This document shows positions 37,203 through 45,055 of a DNA stretch of 64,000 bases, piece after piece. The notes beneath the pieces were generated by a model. That model saw only the letters and a program-made list of their open reading frames with translations. It was not told where the DNA came from and ran no database searches. The translations under genes and the position numbers were made by a program. Each line of letters opens with the position of its first letter. Within the stretch, counting starts at the first letter, position 1. Source of the stretch: Azohydromonas aeria (GTDB lineage Bacteria; Pseudomonadota; Gammaproteobacteria; Burkholderiales; Burkholderiaceae_C); the NCBI RefSeq assembly GCF_009760915.1, contig NZ_VIDQ01000012.1, positions 57,737 to 121,736 on the forward strand, written 5' to 3'.

Positions 37203-38456
37203 ATGTCCGACGACACCAAGAAGGCCGTCCAGGAAGTCATGGAAGCCGTCACGCAGCTGCGTGAGAACAACGACAAGCTGCTCGCGGCGAAGGCCGACGG
37301 CAAGGCCGTGGGCGACCTGACCGCCAAGGTCGAGAAGATCAGCGACAAGCTCGACCAGTACGAGAACACCAACCAGCAGATCGTGCTGGCGCAGAAGACG
37401 CAGCAGGCCCAGCAGGAGCAGCTGGACCGGCTGGAGACGCTGCTGAATCGCGCCGCGGTCGGCGGCGGCGGCGCCAAGGGCGAGGACGATGCGCAGAAGC
37501 TGCGCGCCGCGTTCGACCGCGTCATGCGCACCCGCCACGAGAACCGCGCCCCCGAGGACGTGAGCCTGCTCAAGCAGCACATGGCCGCCCTGGTCAAGGG
37601 CGACGACGCCTCGGCCGGCTACCTGCTGGCACCCCCGGACCTGGAGCGCGCGATCCTCAAGGACATCATCGAGATGTCGCCCATCCGCGCCCTGGCCACC
37701 GTGCGCACCATCGGCGCCCACTCCTACAAGTGGCCCAAGCGCATCGGCACCGGCAGCGCCACCCGCGTGGGCGAGGTGCAGCCGCGCCCCAACAGCACCG
37801 ACCCGCGCTACGGCATGGGCGAGATCCTGGCGCCCGAGATGTTCGCGCGCCACGAGGTCTCGCAGCAGATGCTCGAAGACAGCGGCTACGACCTGATGGC
37901 CGAGCTGCGCGAGGAGGTGTCCGAACAGATGGCCGTCAAGGAAGGCATCGAGTCCGTGAGCGGCACCGGCAACGCCAACCACCAGATGGAAGGCTTCCTG
38001 GTCGCGTCGGGCATCGGCGAGGTCGTCTCCGGCCACGCCAGCCAGATCACGGCCGACGGGCTGCTGAACCTGTTCTACGAGCTCAAGACGGTCTACACCC
38101 GCTCGGCCGTGTGGGCGATGAACCGCCGCACGATCCGCGACATCCGCAAGCTCAAGGACAACCAGGGCCAGTACCTCTGGGTGGCCGGTATCGCCAACGC
38201 GGCGCCCAACACCATCAACGGCACGGCCTACGTCGAGTTCCCGGACATGCCCGATGTCGGCGCCGGCGCCTACCCGGTGGCCTTCGGCGACTTCAAGCGC
38301 GCCTACACCATCGTGGACCGCGTGGGTCTCGGCTTCATGCCCGACTACATCACCGGCGCCGATGACGGCCTGGTGGTGTACCGCGCGCGCAAGCGCGTCG
38401 GCGGCGGCGTCAAAAAGAGCGAGGCGCTGAAGAAGCTCAAGATCGGCACCGCCTGA
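37203..38456 (+). CDS. Major capsid protein (HK97 fold)
   Basis: 417 residues from ATG 37203 (AGAAGGAAACACGTC upstream). Residues 1-90 are a coiled-coil delta domain (LTAKVEKISDKLDQYENTNQQ, QQEQLDRLETLLNRA). The mature part starts near GGGGAKGEDDAQKLRAAF and contains GYLLAPPDLERAIL, MFARHEVSQQMLEDS, VWAMNRRTIRDIRKLKDNQGQYLW and AYPVAFGDFKRAYTIVDR, all standard HK97 capsid segments. It builds the icosahedral head. Confidence 0.95.
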   Translation: MSDDTKKAVQEVMEAVTQLRENNDKLLAAKADGKAVGDLTAKVEKISDKLDQYENTNQQIVLAQKTQQAQQEQLDRLETLLNRAAVGGGGAKGEDDAQKLRAAFDRVMRTRHENRAPEDVSLLKQHMAALVKGDDASAGYLLAPPDLERAILKDIIEMSPIRALATVRTIGAHSYKWPKRIGTGSATRVGEVQPRPNSTDPRYGMGEILAPEMFARHEVSQQMLEDSGYDLMAELREEVSEQMAVKEGIESVSGTGNANHQMEGFLVASGIGEVVSGHASQITADGLLNLFYELKTVYTRSAVWAMNRRTIRDIRKLKDNQGQYLWVAGIANAAPNTINGTAYVEFPDMPDVGAGAYPVAFGDFKRAYTIVDRVGLGFMPDYITGADDGLVVYRARKRVGGGVKKSEALKKLKIGTA

Positions 38457-38478
38457 TCGGCCCGACAGCCAGCCAACA

Positions 38479-38500
38479 GGGCCCGCTGCGCGGGCCTGCT
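38479..38500 (+). terminator. Weak hairpin after capsid gene
   Basis: GGCCCGC, loop TGC, GCGGGCC followed by TGCTTG. The stem is strong but the T-run is poor. Confidence 0.45.
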
Positions 38501-38527
38501 TGAACACCCAACATCGAAGGAATCGTC

Positions 38528-38974
38528 ATGCGCGACCTCTTCTCCAACCTGGCGCTGCAGCAGACGCTGTCGCCGGCCGTCTACACCGCCGACCAGAACG
38601 GCGCCGCGGTGGACCGCAAGGGCTTCGACGCCATCCTGCATGTCGTCAACGTCGGCATCACGGCCGACACGCTCTCCGGCTCGGTCAAGATCGACTTCAA
38701 GCTGCAGGAGTCCGACGACGGCGCCACCTGGAACGCCGTCACCCGGGCCTACGACGTGAAGCAGTCCACGACCGCGCCCTACGTGGCGGTGGATGCCAAC
38801 GGCACGTTCCTGACCGTGGACGACAACGCCGAGGACGACGCGGTCTACAAGGTTGGCTACATCGGCAACAAGCGCTACTCGCGCGTGGTGGCCGACTACA
38901 CCGGCACGCACACCAACGGCATCGAGTTGTCGATGACCGCCGTCAAGGGCTACCCGGCCAGCCAGCCGGTCTGA
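38528..38974 (+). CDS. Virion protein after capsid, 148 aa (possible decoration)
   Basis: ATG 38528 (CGAAGGAATCGTC upstream). MRDLFSNLALQQTLSPAVYTADQNGAAVD, then beta-rich segments (FDAILHVVNVGITADTLSGSVKIDFKLQESDDG, YVAVDANGTFLTVDDNAEDDAVYKVGYIG). Small beta proteins right after the capsid gene with this N-terminus are usual in HK97-like phages and may decorate the head. Exact role unproven. Confidence 0.7.
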   Translation: MRDLFSNLALQQTLSPAVYTADQNGAAVDRKGFDAILHVVNVGITADTLSGSVKIDFKLQESDDGATWNAVTRAYDVKQSTTAPYVAVDANGTFLTVDDNAEDDAVYKVGYIGNKRYSRVVADYTGTHTNGIELSMTAVKGYPASQPV

Positions 38975-38994
38975 GCCTGATCCGCTGACGCACC

Positions 38995-39024
38995 GGGCCG
39001 CCGCGAGGCGGCCCTTTCACTTTC
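38995..39024 (+). terminator. Rho-independent terminator
   Basis: GGGCCGCC, GCGA tetraloop, GGCGGCCC, then TTTCACTTTC. Confidence 0.7.
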
Positions 39025-39039
39025 TGAAGGAGGAGGCGC

Positions 39040-39528
39040 ATGCCTGCTACCGTTCGCATCATCCAGAAGACGGGCGCCGGCGGCACCGCCACCGACGCCT
39101 CCGGCGGCATCCGCTTCAAGAACGCCGATAACGCCACCGTGGATCTGGTCAACCCCATGGTCAAGCCCGCCAGCGGCAGCGACTTCTCGTTCGAGAAGTG
39201 GCTGCGCCTGGAGGTGACCGGGGGCACCTACACCCAGATCACCAACATCCGCGCCTACAGCGACGGCGCCAACGGCATGGGCACCGGCATCAACCTGTGG
39301 GCCAAGGCCGTGACGAACTACGCGCAGCCGGCCGAGCCCACCAGCACGAGCGGCTTCACGAACTTCTTCTCCTACACCTCCGCCTCGCCGCTGAGCCTGG
39401 GCGCGGGCCCCTACACCGGCAACGGCGAGAAGGGCGACCACGTGGTGCTGATGATGGAAGTGCAGAGCACGGCGTCGGGCGGGCTGACGGCGACGGAGAC
39501 CGCATCTTTTTCTTGGGATGAGATTTAA
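39040..39528 (+). CDS. Virion-associated protein, 162 aa
   Basis: ATG 39040 (GAAGGAGGAGGCGC upstream, a strong site). Beta-rich sequence with Gly/Thr: FKNADNATVDLVNPMVKPASGSDFSFEKWLRLEVTGGTYTQITNI. It probably has a jelly-roll or Ig-like fold and is a structural component of the head or its fibres. No catalytic motif. Confidence 0.65.
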   Translation: MPATVRIIQKTGAGGTATDASGGIRFKNADNATVDLVNPMVKPASGSDFSFEKWLRLEVTGGTYTQITNIRAYSDGANGMGTGINLWAKAVTNYAQPAEPTSTSGFTNFFSYTSASPLSLGAGPYTGNGEKGDHVVLMMEVQSTASGGLTATETASFSWDEI

Positions 39529-39550
39529 TAACTAATTATTTTGTCTGAGA

Positions 39551-39556
39551 TATACT
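39551..39556 (+). promoter_or_regulatory. Possible -10 box of the inserted HNH gene
   Basis: TATACT lies in a short AT-rich stretch (39523-39556) unlike the surrounding GC-rich DNA. No good -35 at 17 bases is visible, so the promoter is tentative. Confidence 0.3.
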
Positions 39557-39584
39557 GCGCACCCGACCTCACGAAAGGTGCGCC

Positions 39585-40235
39585 ATGGAATCCAGACTCA
39601 CGATCCTTGAGAGGGTTGGCATCGACAAGCACGGCCACACGGCCGTGCGTGTTCGATGCATCTGCGGCACAGAAAGGGTGCTGCCTGAGACGGTGGTCAG
39701 GACCGGAAGAACCAAGAGTTGCGGCTGCCTCAAAGACGAAGTTCAGCGCGCGCGCTGGGCCAGGGGCCGCGAAGATCGTTTCTGGGTTCAAGTGGACAAG
39801 CGCAGTAAGAAGGAATGCTGGCGCTGGCTCGGTTTCTCATCGCAAGGACCGAACAACTCGTCTCCTTACGGGGTTGCGTCCTACGAGGGCAAGCAGTGGC
39901 GCACGCATCGACTGGCCTACAGGCTTGTCAAAGGTGAAATTCCCGAGGGCGCAATGGTTTTGCACACGTGCGACAACACCTTGTGTTGCAACCCAAATCA
40001 CCTGTACCTCGGTGACCACAAGCAGAACATGCGAGATGTCGCGGAACGCGGACTGCGCAAGAACATCAACACCGGCGAGCAAAACGGCCGCGCCAAACTG
40101 ACCCAGGAACAGGCCGACGAGATCCGCGCGCTCTACGCCACCAGCAGCCGTTCCCAACAGTCCATCGCCGACGAGTACGGGGTCAGCCAGTTCGCCGTCA
40201 GCCAGATCGTCCGCAACAAGCGCTACTGCACCTGA
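39585..40235 (+). CDS. HNH_3 homing-type endonuclease with HTH
   Basis: 216 residues from ATG 39585 (GAAAGGTGCGCC upstream). A zinc ribbon (VRCICGTE...KSCGCLKDE) is followed by ECWRWLGFSSQG, THRLAYRLVKGEIPEGAMVLHTCDNTLCCNPNHLYLGDHKQN (the HNH_3 core with both catalytic histidines) and a C-terminal HTH (SQQSIADEYGVSQFAVSQIVRNKRY). It is less GC-rich than its neighbours. It sits alone between structural genes and is probably a free-standing homing endonuclease insertion. Confidence 0.85.
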   Translation: MESRLTILERVGIDKHGHTAVRVRCICGTERVLPETVVRTGRTKSCGCLKDEVQRARWARGREDRFWVQVDKRSKKECWRWLGFSSQGPNNSSPYGVASYEGKQWRTHRLAYRLVKGEIPEGAMVLHTCDNTLCCNPNHLYLGDHKQNMRDVAERGLRKNINTGEQNGRAKLTQEQADEIRALYATSSRSQQSIADEYGVSQFAVSQIVRNKRYCT

Positions 40236-40259
40236 CCCGCAGCAGCCCCAGAACATCCA

Positions 40260-40281
40260 AGCCGCCTCCGGGCGGCTTTTT
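40260..40281 (+). terminator. Rho-independent terminator after the HNH insertion
   Basis: AGCCGCC, loop TCCG, GGCGGCT, TTTTTC. Confidence 0.8.
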
Positions 40282-40294
40282 CACGCCCCAGCCG

Positions 40295-40555
40295 ATGACC
40301 AAGCAACTTGAAGAGGTGATCGGCGTCGATGTCACCTTCGACCTCGAAGACCTCAAACCCGGCGTCGAGTACGACGTGGTGTTCGGCGAGTTCGACTCCA
40401 GCGTGCAGGGCGCCTTTCGCTCGGTCCTCGCCGCTAAGACCCAGGACGGCATCACCCTCTGGGGCAACGGCGTGACGCTCGCCGGCGTCAACGTCTCCTT
40501 CTTCGTGCCCGAGCCCGGCGCCGAGCCGCAGCTGCCCCGATCGTTCGCCGTATGA
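40295..40555 (+). CDS. Small virion-region protein, 86 aa
   Basis: ATG 40295. Beta-rich: VIGVDVTFDLEDLKPGVEYDVVFGEFDSSVQGAF, GITLWGNGVTLAGVNVSFFVPEPG. It overlaps the next gene (ATGA). Probably part of the head-attached assembly; function unknown. Confidence 0.6.
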   Translation: MTKQLEEVIGVDVTFDLEDLKPGVEYDVVFGEFDSSVQGAFRSVLAAKTQDGITLWGNGVTLAGVNVSFFVPEPGAEPQLPRSFAV

Positions 40556-40797
40556 CCAACCCGACCCCCTTTGAGATCGCCGCCGACGCCGCCACGGGCG
40601 CGCGCGCGGCGAGCAACGGCGCTGCCCGCCTGATCCTCACCGAGGCCGACGGCGTGATGTTCCGCCGCCGCGGCGTGCGCAACGCCGGCACCGAGGCGCA
40701 GCAGGGCGTGGAGCTCGCCGTGGCCGAGGTCAACGGTGTCCGCGTGTACTTCGACGGCACGACCGTGATCGTCTCGCGGGCGGACCTGTACCCCTGA
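40552..40797 (+). CDS. Small virion-region protein, 81 aa
   Basis: Overlaps the previous gene. FEIAADAATGARAASNGAARLIL, then VMFRRRGVRNAGTEAQQGVELAVAEVNGVRVYFDGTTVIV. Compact alpha/beta, function unknown. Confidence 0.55.
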   Translation: MTNPTPFEIAADAATGARAASNGAARLILTEADGVMFRRRGVRNAGTEAQQGVELAVAEVNGVRVYFDGTTVIVSRADLYP

Positions 40798-40832
40798 GCC
40801 CGGCTTTCCCCTGAATCTTCGCGAGCAGCCCC

Positions 40833-41276
40833 ATGCCTATCTTCAGCATCACGCGCACCGCCACGGCCCTGTCCACCTCGGCCGACCTGCTCACGCTGGT
40901 CGCGGCCAACAACAAGCCGCTGCGCGTGCTCATGGTGGACTTGAAGGGCATGGGCACCACGTCAAGTGCGAACGAGGTGCTGATGTCGCGCTCGACGGGC
41001 GGCACCGGCGCCGGCGGCGCCCTCGCGGCCGAGAAGGTCAACTCCAACTCTGCCGCGGCGAGCTTTTCCGCCTTCACCACCTGGGGCGCGCAGCCCACGC
41101 TCGCGGCGCGGCCGATCTGGGCCTTCGGGCCCAACACCAACGGCGGCATCGACAAGTTCGTGGCCGTGCCCGGCGCCGAGATCAGTGTGCCGGCCTCGGG
41201 CCAGCTGAGCTTTCGCGCCGCGGCCGGCACCGGGCCCGTGACGATCGCGGTGCTGGTCGAGGAAATCGACGGCTGA
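40833..41276 (+). CDS. Virion-associated protein, 147 aa
   Basis: ATG 40833. Beta-rich, small-residue-rich sequence (LRVLMVDLKGMGTTSSANEVLMSRSTGGTGAGG, FVAVPGAEISVPASGQLSFRAAAGTGPVTIAVLVEE). This composition is typical of head fibre or decoration proteins. No enzyme motif. Confidence 0.6.
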   Translation: MPIFSITRTATALSTSADLLTLVAANNKPLRVLMVDLKGMGTTSSANEVLMSRSTGGTGAGGALAAEKVNSNSAAASFSAFTTWGAQPTLAARPIWAFGPNTNGGIDKFVAVPGAEISVPASGQLSFRAAAGTGPVTIAVLVEEIDG

Positions 41277-41280
41277 CGCG

Positions 41281-42744
41281 ATGGCAGGCCGTCCCCTTCG
41301 TGCGCGCTCCGGCATGGGGCGCATGCCGCGCTCGCGCATCGTCGAGACGGCGCCGCCGCCGTCGCTCACCCGCTTCGCCACAGCCCCGCTGAGCGTTGCG
41401 CTTCGCGCGGAGCGGCTGCTGCAGGCGTCGCTTTCGGCGCAGGTGGACGTGGTCGGCACCGGCACGGGCAACGCGGCGTTCCGCTACGTCGGCCCCACAG
41501 CCGCAGGCAACGGCAGCGGCAGCACCTGGGCGAACCGCGCGCAGTGGAGCACGCTCACGTTCCAGCGCGGCCTGACCTACTACCTGATGGCGGGCAACTA
41601 CACCGCCCGCACCTACAACACGTCGGGCACGGCCCCCATCACGATCAGGAAGGCCACGGCCGAGGACCATGGCGAGGACGCCAGCGGCGGCTGGACGAAC
41701 TCCATGGCCACGGGCGTCTGCGCCTTCACGGGCACGCACGAGTTCGCCTCGAGCTTCTGGACCTTCGACGGCGTCACCGGCGGCGGCCCCGGCGCCTGGA
41801 CCAGCGGCCACGGCTTCGAGTGCACGCAGACCAGCCCTTCTGCCCCGGTGTTCCGCATGAGCGGCGGCAACAACATCTTCGTGCGCCACGTCAAGCTCAT
41901 CGGCATGAACTCGGCCGGCACCAGTGGCGGCTCGGCAGGCAACGACGGCTTCGCGGTGGTCAACTTCTCCACCGGGCAGGGCAGTTCCTTCACCGCGAGC
42001 CACTGCTGGTTCTTCGGCATCGGCCGGTGCCCGGTGTGGGCGCCCAGCACCGGCGCGATCGGCCACACCATCGAGCACAGCTACGTCGATCGGTTCAACT
42101 TCGGCTCGTCGGTGCACGGCGAGGTCGCATCCACCTACGGCTCCACCGGCACAAGCTGCGTCGTGACCTGGCGCTGGAACATCATCACCGACGTGCAGAG
42201 CACCGGCGGCCTACAGTGGTCGGCCACCGGCAGCAACAAGACGGCCGAGTTCCGCGTCTACGGCAACGTGTTCTACCGCCCTGCGAGCCGCACCTGGGCG
42301 CCGGCGGCCAACGGCTGCATCGGCGGCTGGACCGGCAACCCCAACGGGGACCGCGAGACCTGGCACAACACCAAGGTCTACAACAACACGTTCTACAACT
42401 GCACCGGCAGCTACGTGCAGCCCGACGTTGAAATGGTGATCGAGGTGCCCAGCGGCAACGACTGGCGCAACAACGCCTTCTTCAACTCGGCCACGCAGAA
42501 CTGGCAGCACGTCAACCTGCACAACTACAACCACTTCATTGCCTCCGGCGGCACCTGGGGCGAGGCCAACGGCACCAGCGCCACGGGGGGTGATCCTTTC
42601 GTGAGCGCAAGCGGCCTGGACTTCACGCCGGCGTCGAACGTCATCCCGCCGGGCATCGCGCTGGCGGCGCCCTACAACGTGGATATGTTCGGCAACGTCC
42701 GGGACCCGGCGAACTGGACTCGCGGCGCCGTGCAGAAGGTCTGA
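41281..42744 (+). CDS. Right-handed beta-helix surface protein, 487 aa
   Basis: ATG 41281. After a basic N-terminus and an SVALRAERLLQASLSAQVDV segment, residues about 60-480 show repeating beta-helix coils (FRYVGPTAAGNGSGSTWANRAQW, TIRKATAEDHGED, NIFVRHVKLIGMNS, FTASHCWFFGIG, HTIEHSYVDRFNF, FRVYGNVFYRPAS, TKVYNNTFYNCTG). The fold is shared with pectate lyases and phage tailspikes. It probably binds or cleaves host polysaccharide. Catalytic residues cannot be assigned by eye. Confidence 0.75.
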   Translation: MAGRPLRARSGMGRMPRSRIVETAPPPSLTRFATAPLSVALRAERLLQASLSAQVDVVGTGTGNAAFRYVGPTAAGNGSGSTWANRAQWSTLTFQRGLTYYLMAGNYTARTYNTSGTAPITIRKATAEDHGEDASGGWTNSMATGVCAFTGTHEFASSFWTFDGVTGGGPGAWTSGHGFECTQTSPSAPVFRMSGGNNIFVRHVKLIGMNSAGTSGGSAGNDGFAVVNFSTGQGSSFTASHCWFFGIGRCPVWAPSTGAIGHTIEHSYVDRFNFGSSVHGEVASTYGSTGTSCVVTWRWNIITDVQSTGGLQWSATGSNKTAEFRVYGNVFYRPASRTWAPAANGCIGGWTGNPNGDRETWHNTKVYNNTFYNCTGSYVQPDVEMVIEVPSGNDWRNNAFFNSATQNWQHVNLHNYNHFIASGGTWGEANGTSATGGDPFVSASGLDFTPASNVIPPGIALAAPYNVDMFGNVRDPANWTRGAVQKV

Positions 42745-42747
42745 TCC

Positions 42748-43473
42748 ATGCCCATCAGCAACATCCGCACCGCCGTCGCGGGCTCGTCGAACAATGCCTT
42801 CGGCGGCGCCATCACCACCGCGGCCATGGCAACCCTGGCCGACGACATCGTGGTGGTCGCCGTGGTGTTCACGGACGCCAATCCGGCCGGCAACCTGACC
42901 ATCACGAACAGCGGCACCGCGATGACGTGGACGCTCATCGCCGACGTGGCGGTCAACGGCTTCAACCGTGTCGCCGCATGGTGGGCGCGCTCCGCCGGCG
43001 CGGAGAGCCGCACCGCCACCGTGAACTGGGACAGCGGCCAGAACCTGAACTGGGGCCTCTTCACTGCGCTGCATGCGGGCGGCCATGCCTCGGCCCCGGT
43101 GCCACTGGACAAGGTCTACAGCGGCTCCGGCTCCACGGGTGTGAGCCAGGCCATCACGCCGACTTCCGCCGGCTCCGCGCTGTGGCTGCTGGCCGCTGAC
43201 GCGGCGACTTCCGCCGGTACTGTGCCCTCGACGTTCGCCGCCGGCACGAACTGCGCCATCGAGCGCGCCGTTGCCACCGACCAGTGGGATGCGGTGCTGG
43301 TCCGCCCTGCCGTGCAGCCGCGGCCGGACACCAGCGCCTTCACGCTGTCAGAGACGCATGCCGGCAACGCCGTGGCGTGGCTCGCCTTCGAGGTGCAGTC
43401 CGCGGCCAGCGGCGGCGGCACGCTGCTGCCGCTGCTGGCCATGCATCACCGCAAGCAGCAGGGCATCTGCTGA
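42748..43473 (+). CDS. Virion-associated protein, 241 aa
   Basis: ATG 42748, 3 bases after the beta-helix stop. Ser/Ala/Thr-rich beta protein (IVVVAVVFTDANPAGNLTITNSGTAMTWTLIADVAVNG, ESRTATVNWDSGQNLNWGLFTAL). It resembles the lectin-like accessory proteins of phage surface clusters. The C-terminus (LLPLLAMHHRKQQGIC) is unusual. Function unknown. Confidence 0.6.
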   Translation: MPISNIRTAVAGSSNNAFGGAITTAAMATLADDIVVVAVVFTDANPAGNLTITNSGTAMTWTLIADVAVNGFNRVAAWWARSAGAESRTATVNWDSGQNLNWGLFTALHAGGHASAPVPLDKVYSGSGSTGVSQAITPTSAGSALWLLAADAATSAGTVPSTFAAGTNCAIERAVATDQWDAVLVRPAVQPRPDTSAFTLSETHAGNAVAWLAFEVQSAASGGGTLLPLLAMHHRKQQGIC

Positions 43474-43544
43474 CCCGCGCCACCACGTAAACCCATTCCA
43501 GGCCCGCCGTGCGCGGGCCGCTTCGCATCTGAGGGCCCGCAGCC

Positions 43545-44021
43545 ATGACCATCCGCCTCAAGCAGAGCACCGCCGGCCAGATCGTGCCGCTCGGGCCCTT
43601 CATCGCCAGCAGCGACGGCGTCAGCGTCACGAGCCCGACCATTGCCAGCACGGACATCAAGCTCTGGAAGAACGGCAGCACCACGCTCGCGAACAAGAAC
43701 AGCGGCGGCGCCACGGCCATCAGCCAGGGCATCTACCACGCCACGCTCGACGCCACGGACACGAACACCCTGGGTCCGCTGGTGCTGTTCGTGCAGGTCA
43801 GCGGCAGCCTGCCCGTGCGCCTGGAGTGCGAGGTGCTGCCGGCCAACGTGTACGAAGCCCTCGTGAAGGGCACCCAGTTCCTGGAAGTCACCGGGTTGAA
43901 GCCGACCTGGAGCGTGAGCAGCAACGTGCTCACCGTGCGGGCGGTGGACGGCACCACCACGCAGTTCACCAAGGTGCTCGCCACGGACGGCAGCGCGCAG
44001 CCGATCGTGGGCGCGTCCTGA
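43545..44021 (+). CDS. Virion-associated protein, 158 aa
   Basis: ATG 43545. N-terminus MTIRLKQSTAGQIVPLGPFIASSDGVSVTSPTIA followed by IKLWKNGSTTLANKNSGGATAISQGIYHATLDATDTNTLGPL, a pattern I know from phage neck and fibre clusters. Beta-sandwich-like, no enzyme motif. Confidence 0.65.
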   Translation: MTIRLKQSTAGQIVPLGPFIASSDGVSVTSPTIASTDIKLWKNGSTTLANKNSGGATAISQGIYHATLDATDTNTLGPLVLFVQVSGSLPVRLECEVLPANVYEALVKGTQFLEVTGLKPTWSVSSNVLTVRAVDGTTTQFTKVLATDGSAQPIVGAS

Positions 44022-44047
44022 ACGCAAACCCTCGGACCTGAGCCCAG

Positions 44048-45010
44048 ATGGGAGCAGGATTCCGCTCGCTGCTGGCCCAGGAGGTCGGCGGCGCAGCGGT
44101 GCCGCAGGCGGCGCCTGCCGGCTTTCGCTCGCTGGCGCTGCTCGAAGCGGGCGGCATCGGTGCGGGCAGCGGCCCGCGCACGGCCTCGGCCACGCTTGGT
44201 GCCTACGTCTTCACCACTGGCGGCGCCGGCTACCGCTCGCTGCTGGCCATGGAGCTCGGCGGCGCCGGCTCCGGCCAGCCCGCAGTGCGGCCGTTCGACT
44301 ACGGGTTGCCTGCGGCCTGGGCCGCCGACATAGGCTGGGCGGGCACGTATGCGTGGCACCAGCTCGGCACCACGGTGGTGGCGCGCTCGGTCGCGGTCAA
44401 CACCGCAGCCGCCGCGCTCTCCGGCGCCGTGGCCGTGCCGGCGACGGCCGCGGCCACGCTCGACGGCTTCGTGCTCGCCAGCGGCAGCGCGGGGGCGCAG
44501 TTGTCCGCTGCGGTGCAGTCGTCGCCCGCCGCCGCCGCAGCGTTCGATGCCGGCGTGCAGGCGGAGCGCAGCAGCGCGGCCTCGCTGTCGGCGGTGGTTG
44601 CTGCGCAGCAGCTGCTCAGCGGTGCGCTGCAGGCCGCCGTGCAGGACTCGCCGGCCCTGGCTTCTGCACTCTCGGCCGTCGTGCAGGGTGCAGGAGGGTC
44701 ACTTTCCGCGCAGGTGCAGGCCGCGGTGCAGGTCGAGGGTTCCGCCTCCGCAGCGCTCTCAGCCTTCGTCGGCGGTACGCCGGAAGTCTCAGCGCCGCTG
44801 TCGGCCGTCATCGTCCTGCCGCGCGAGCGCGCGCTGGCGCTGTCGGCCATCGTCTTCATGCGCCCTAGCCTCTCGCTGGGGATGGATGCGCTGGTCACCG
44901 ATCCGGTGCCCGTCGTGATCGTCCAGGCCCCGGAGGGCGGCGGCTACGACCCGGACGTGGTTGAACCCGGCCAGCCGTGGCCCGAAGTGCCGCAGCGGCC
45001 GTCGCACTGA
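44048..45010 (+). CDS. Protein of repeated LSAxV units, 320 aa
   Basis: ATG 44048. The first 75 residues hold three copies of an AGFRSLLAQEVGG-type unit (GFRSLLAQEVGG, GFRSLALLEAGG, GYRSLLAMELGG). From residue about 115 a long Ala-rich section repeats LSAxV every 12-20 residues (LSAAVQ, LSAVVA, LSAVVQ, LSAQVQ, LSAFVG, LSAVIV, LSAIVF). The C-terminus is Pro/acidic (EGGGYDPDVVEPGQPWPEVP). It is probably a fibrous surface protein. The same motif recurs in three neighbouring proteins. Confidence 0.6.
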   Translation: MGAGFRSLLAQEVGGAAVPQAAPAGFRSLALLEAGGIGAGSGPRTASATLGAYVFTTGGAGYRSLLAMELGGAGSGQPAVRPFDYGLPAAWAADIGWAGTYAWHQLGTTVVARSVAVNTAAAALSGAVAVPATAAATLDGFVLASGSAGAQLSAAVQSSPAAAAAFDAGVQAERSSAASLSAVVAAQQLLSGALQAAVQDSPALASALSAVVQGAGGSLSAQVQAAVQVEGSASAALSAFVGGTPEVSAPLSAVIVLPRERALALSAIVFMRPSLSLGMDALVTDPVPVVIVQAPEGGGYDPDVVEPGQPWPEVPQRPSH

Positions 45011-45055
45011 AACGCAATCGCCCGAAACCGCAACCGCCCAAGGAAACACCGCCTC

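Noticed and set aside
34185..38507. 1440-residue open frame on the minus strand opposite terminase, portal and capsid
   Set aside because: It is the antisense shadow of high-GC coding DNA; it has no ribosome site, is His/Val/Arg-biased, and all conserved motifs lie on the + strand.
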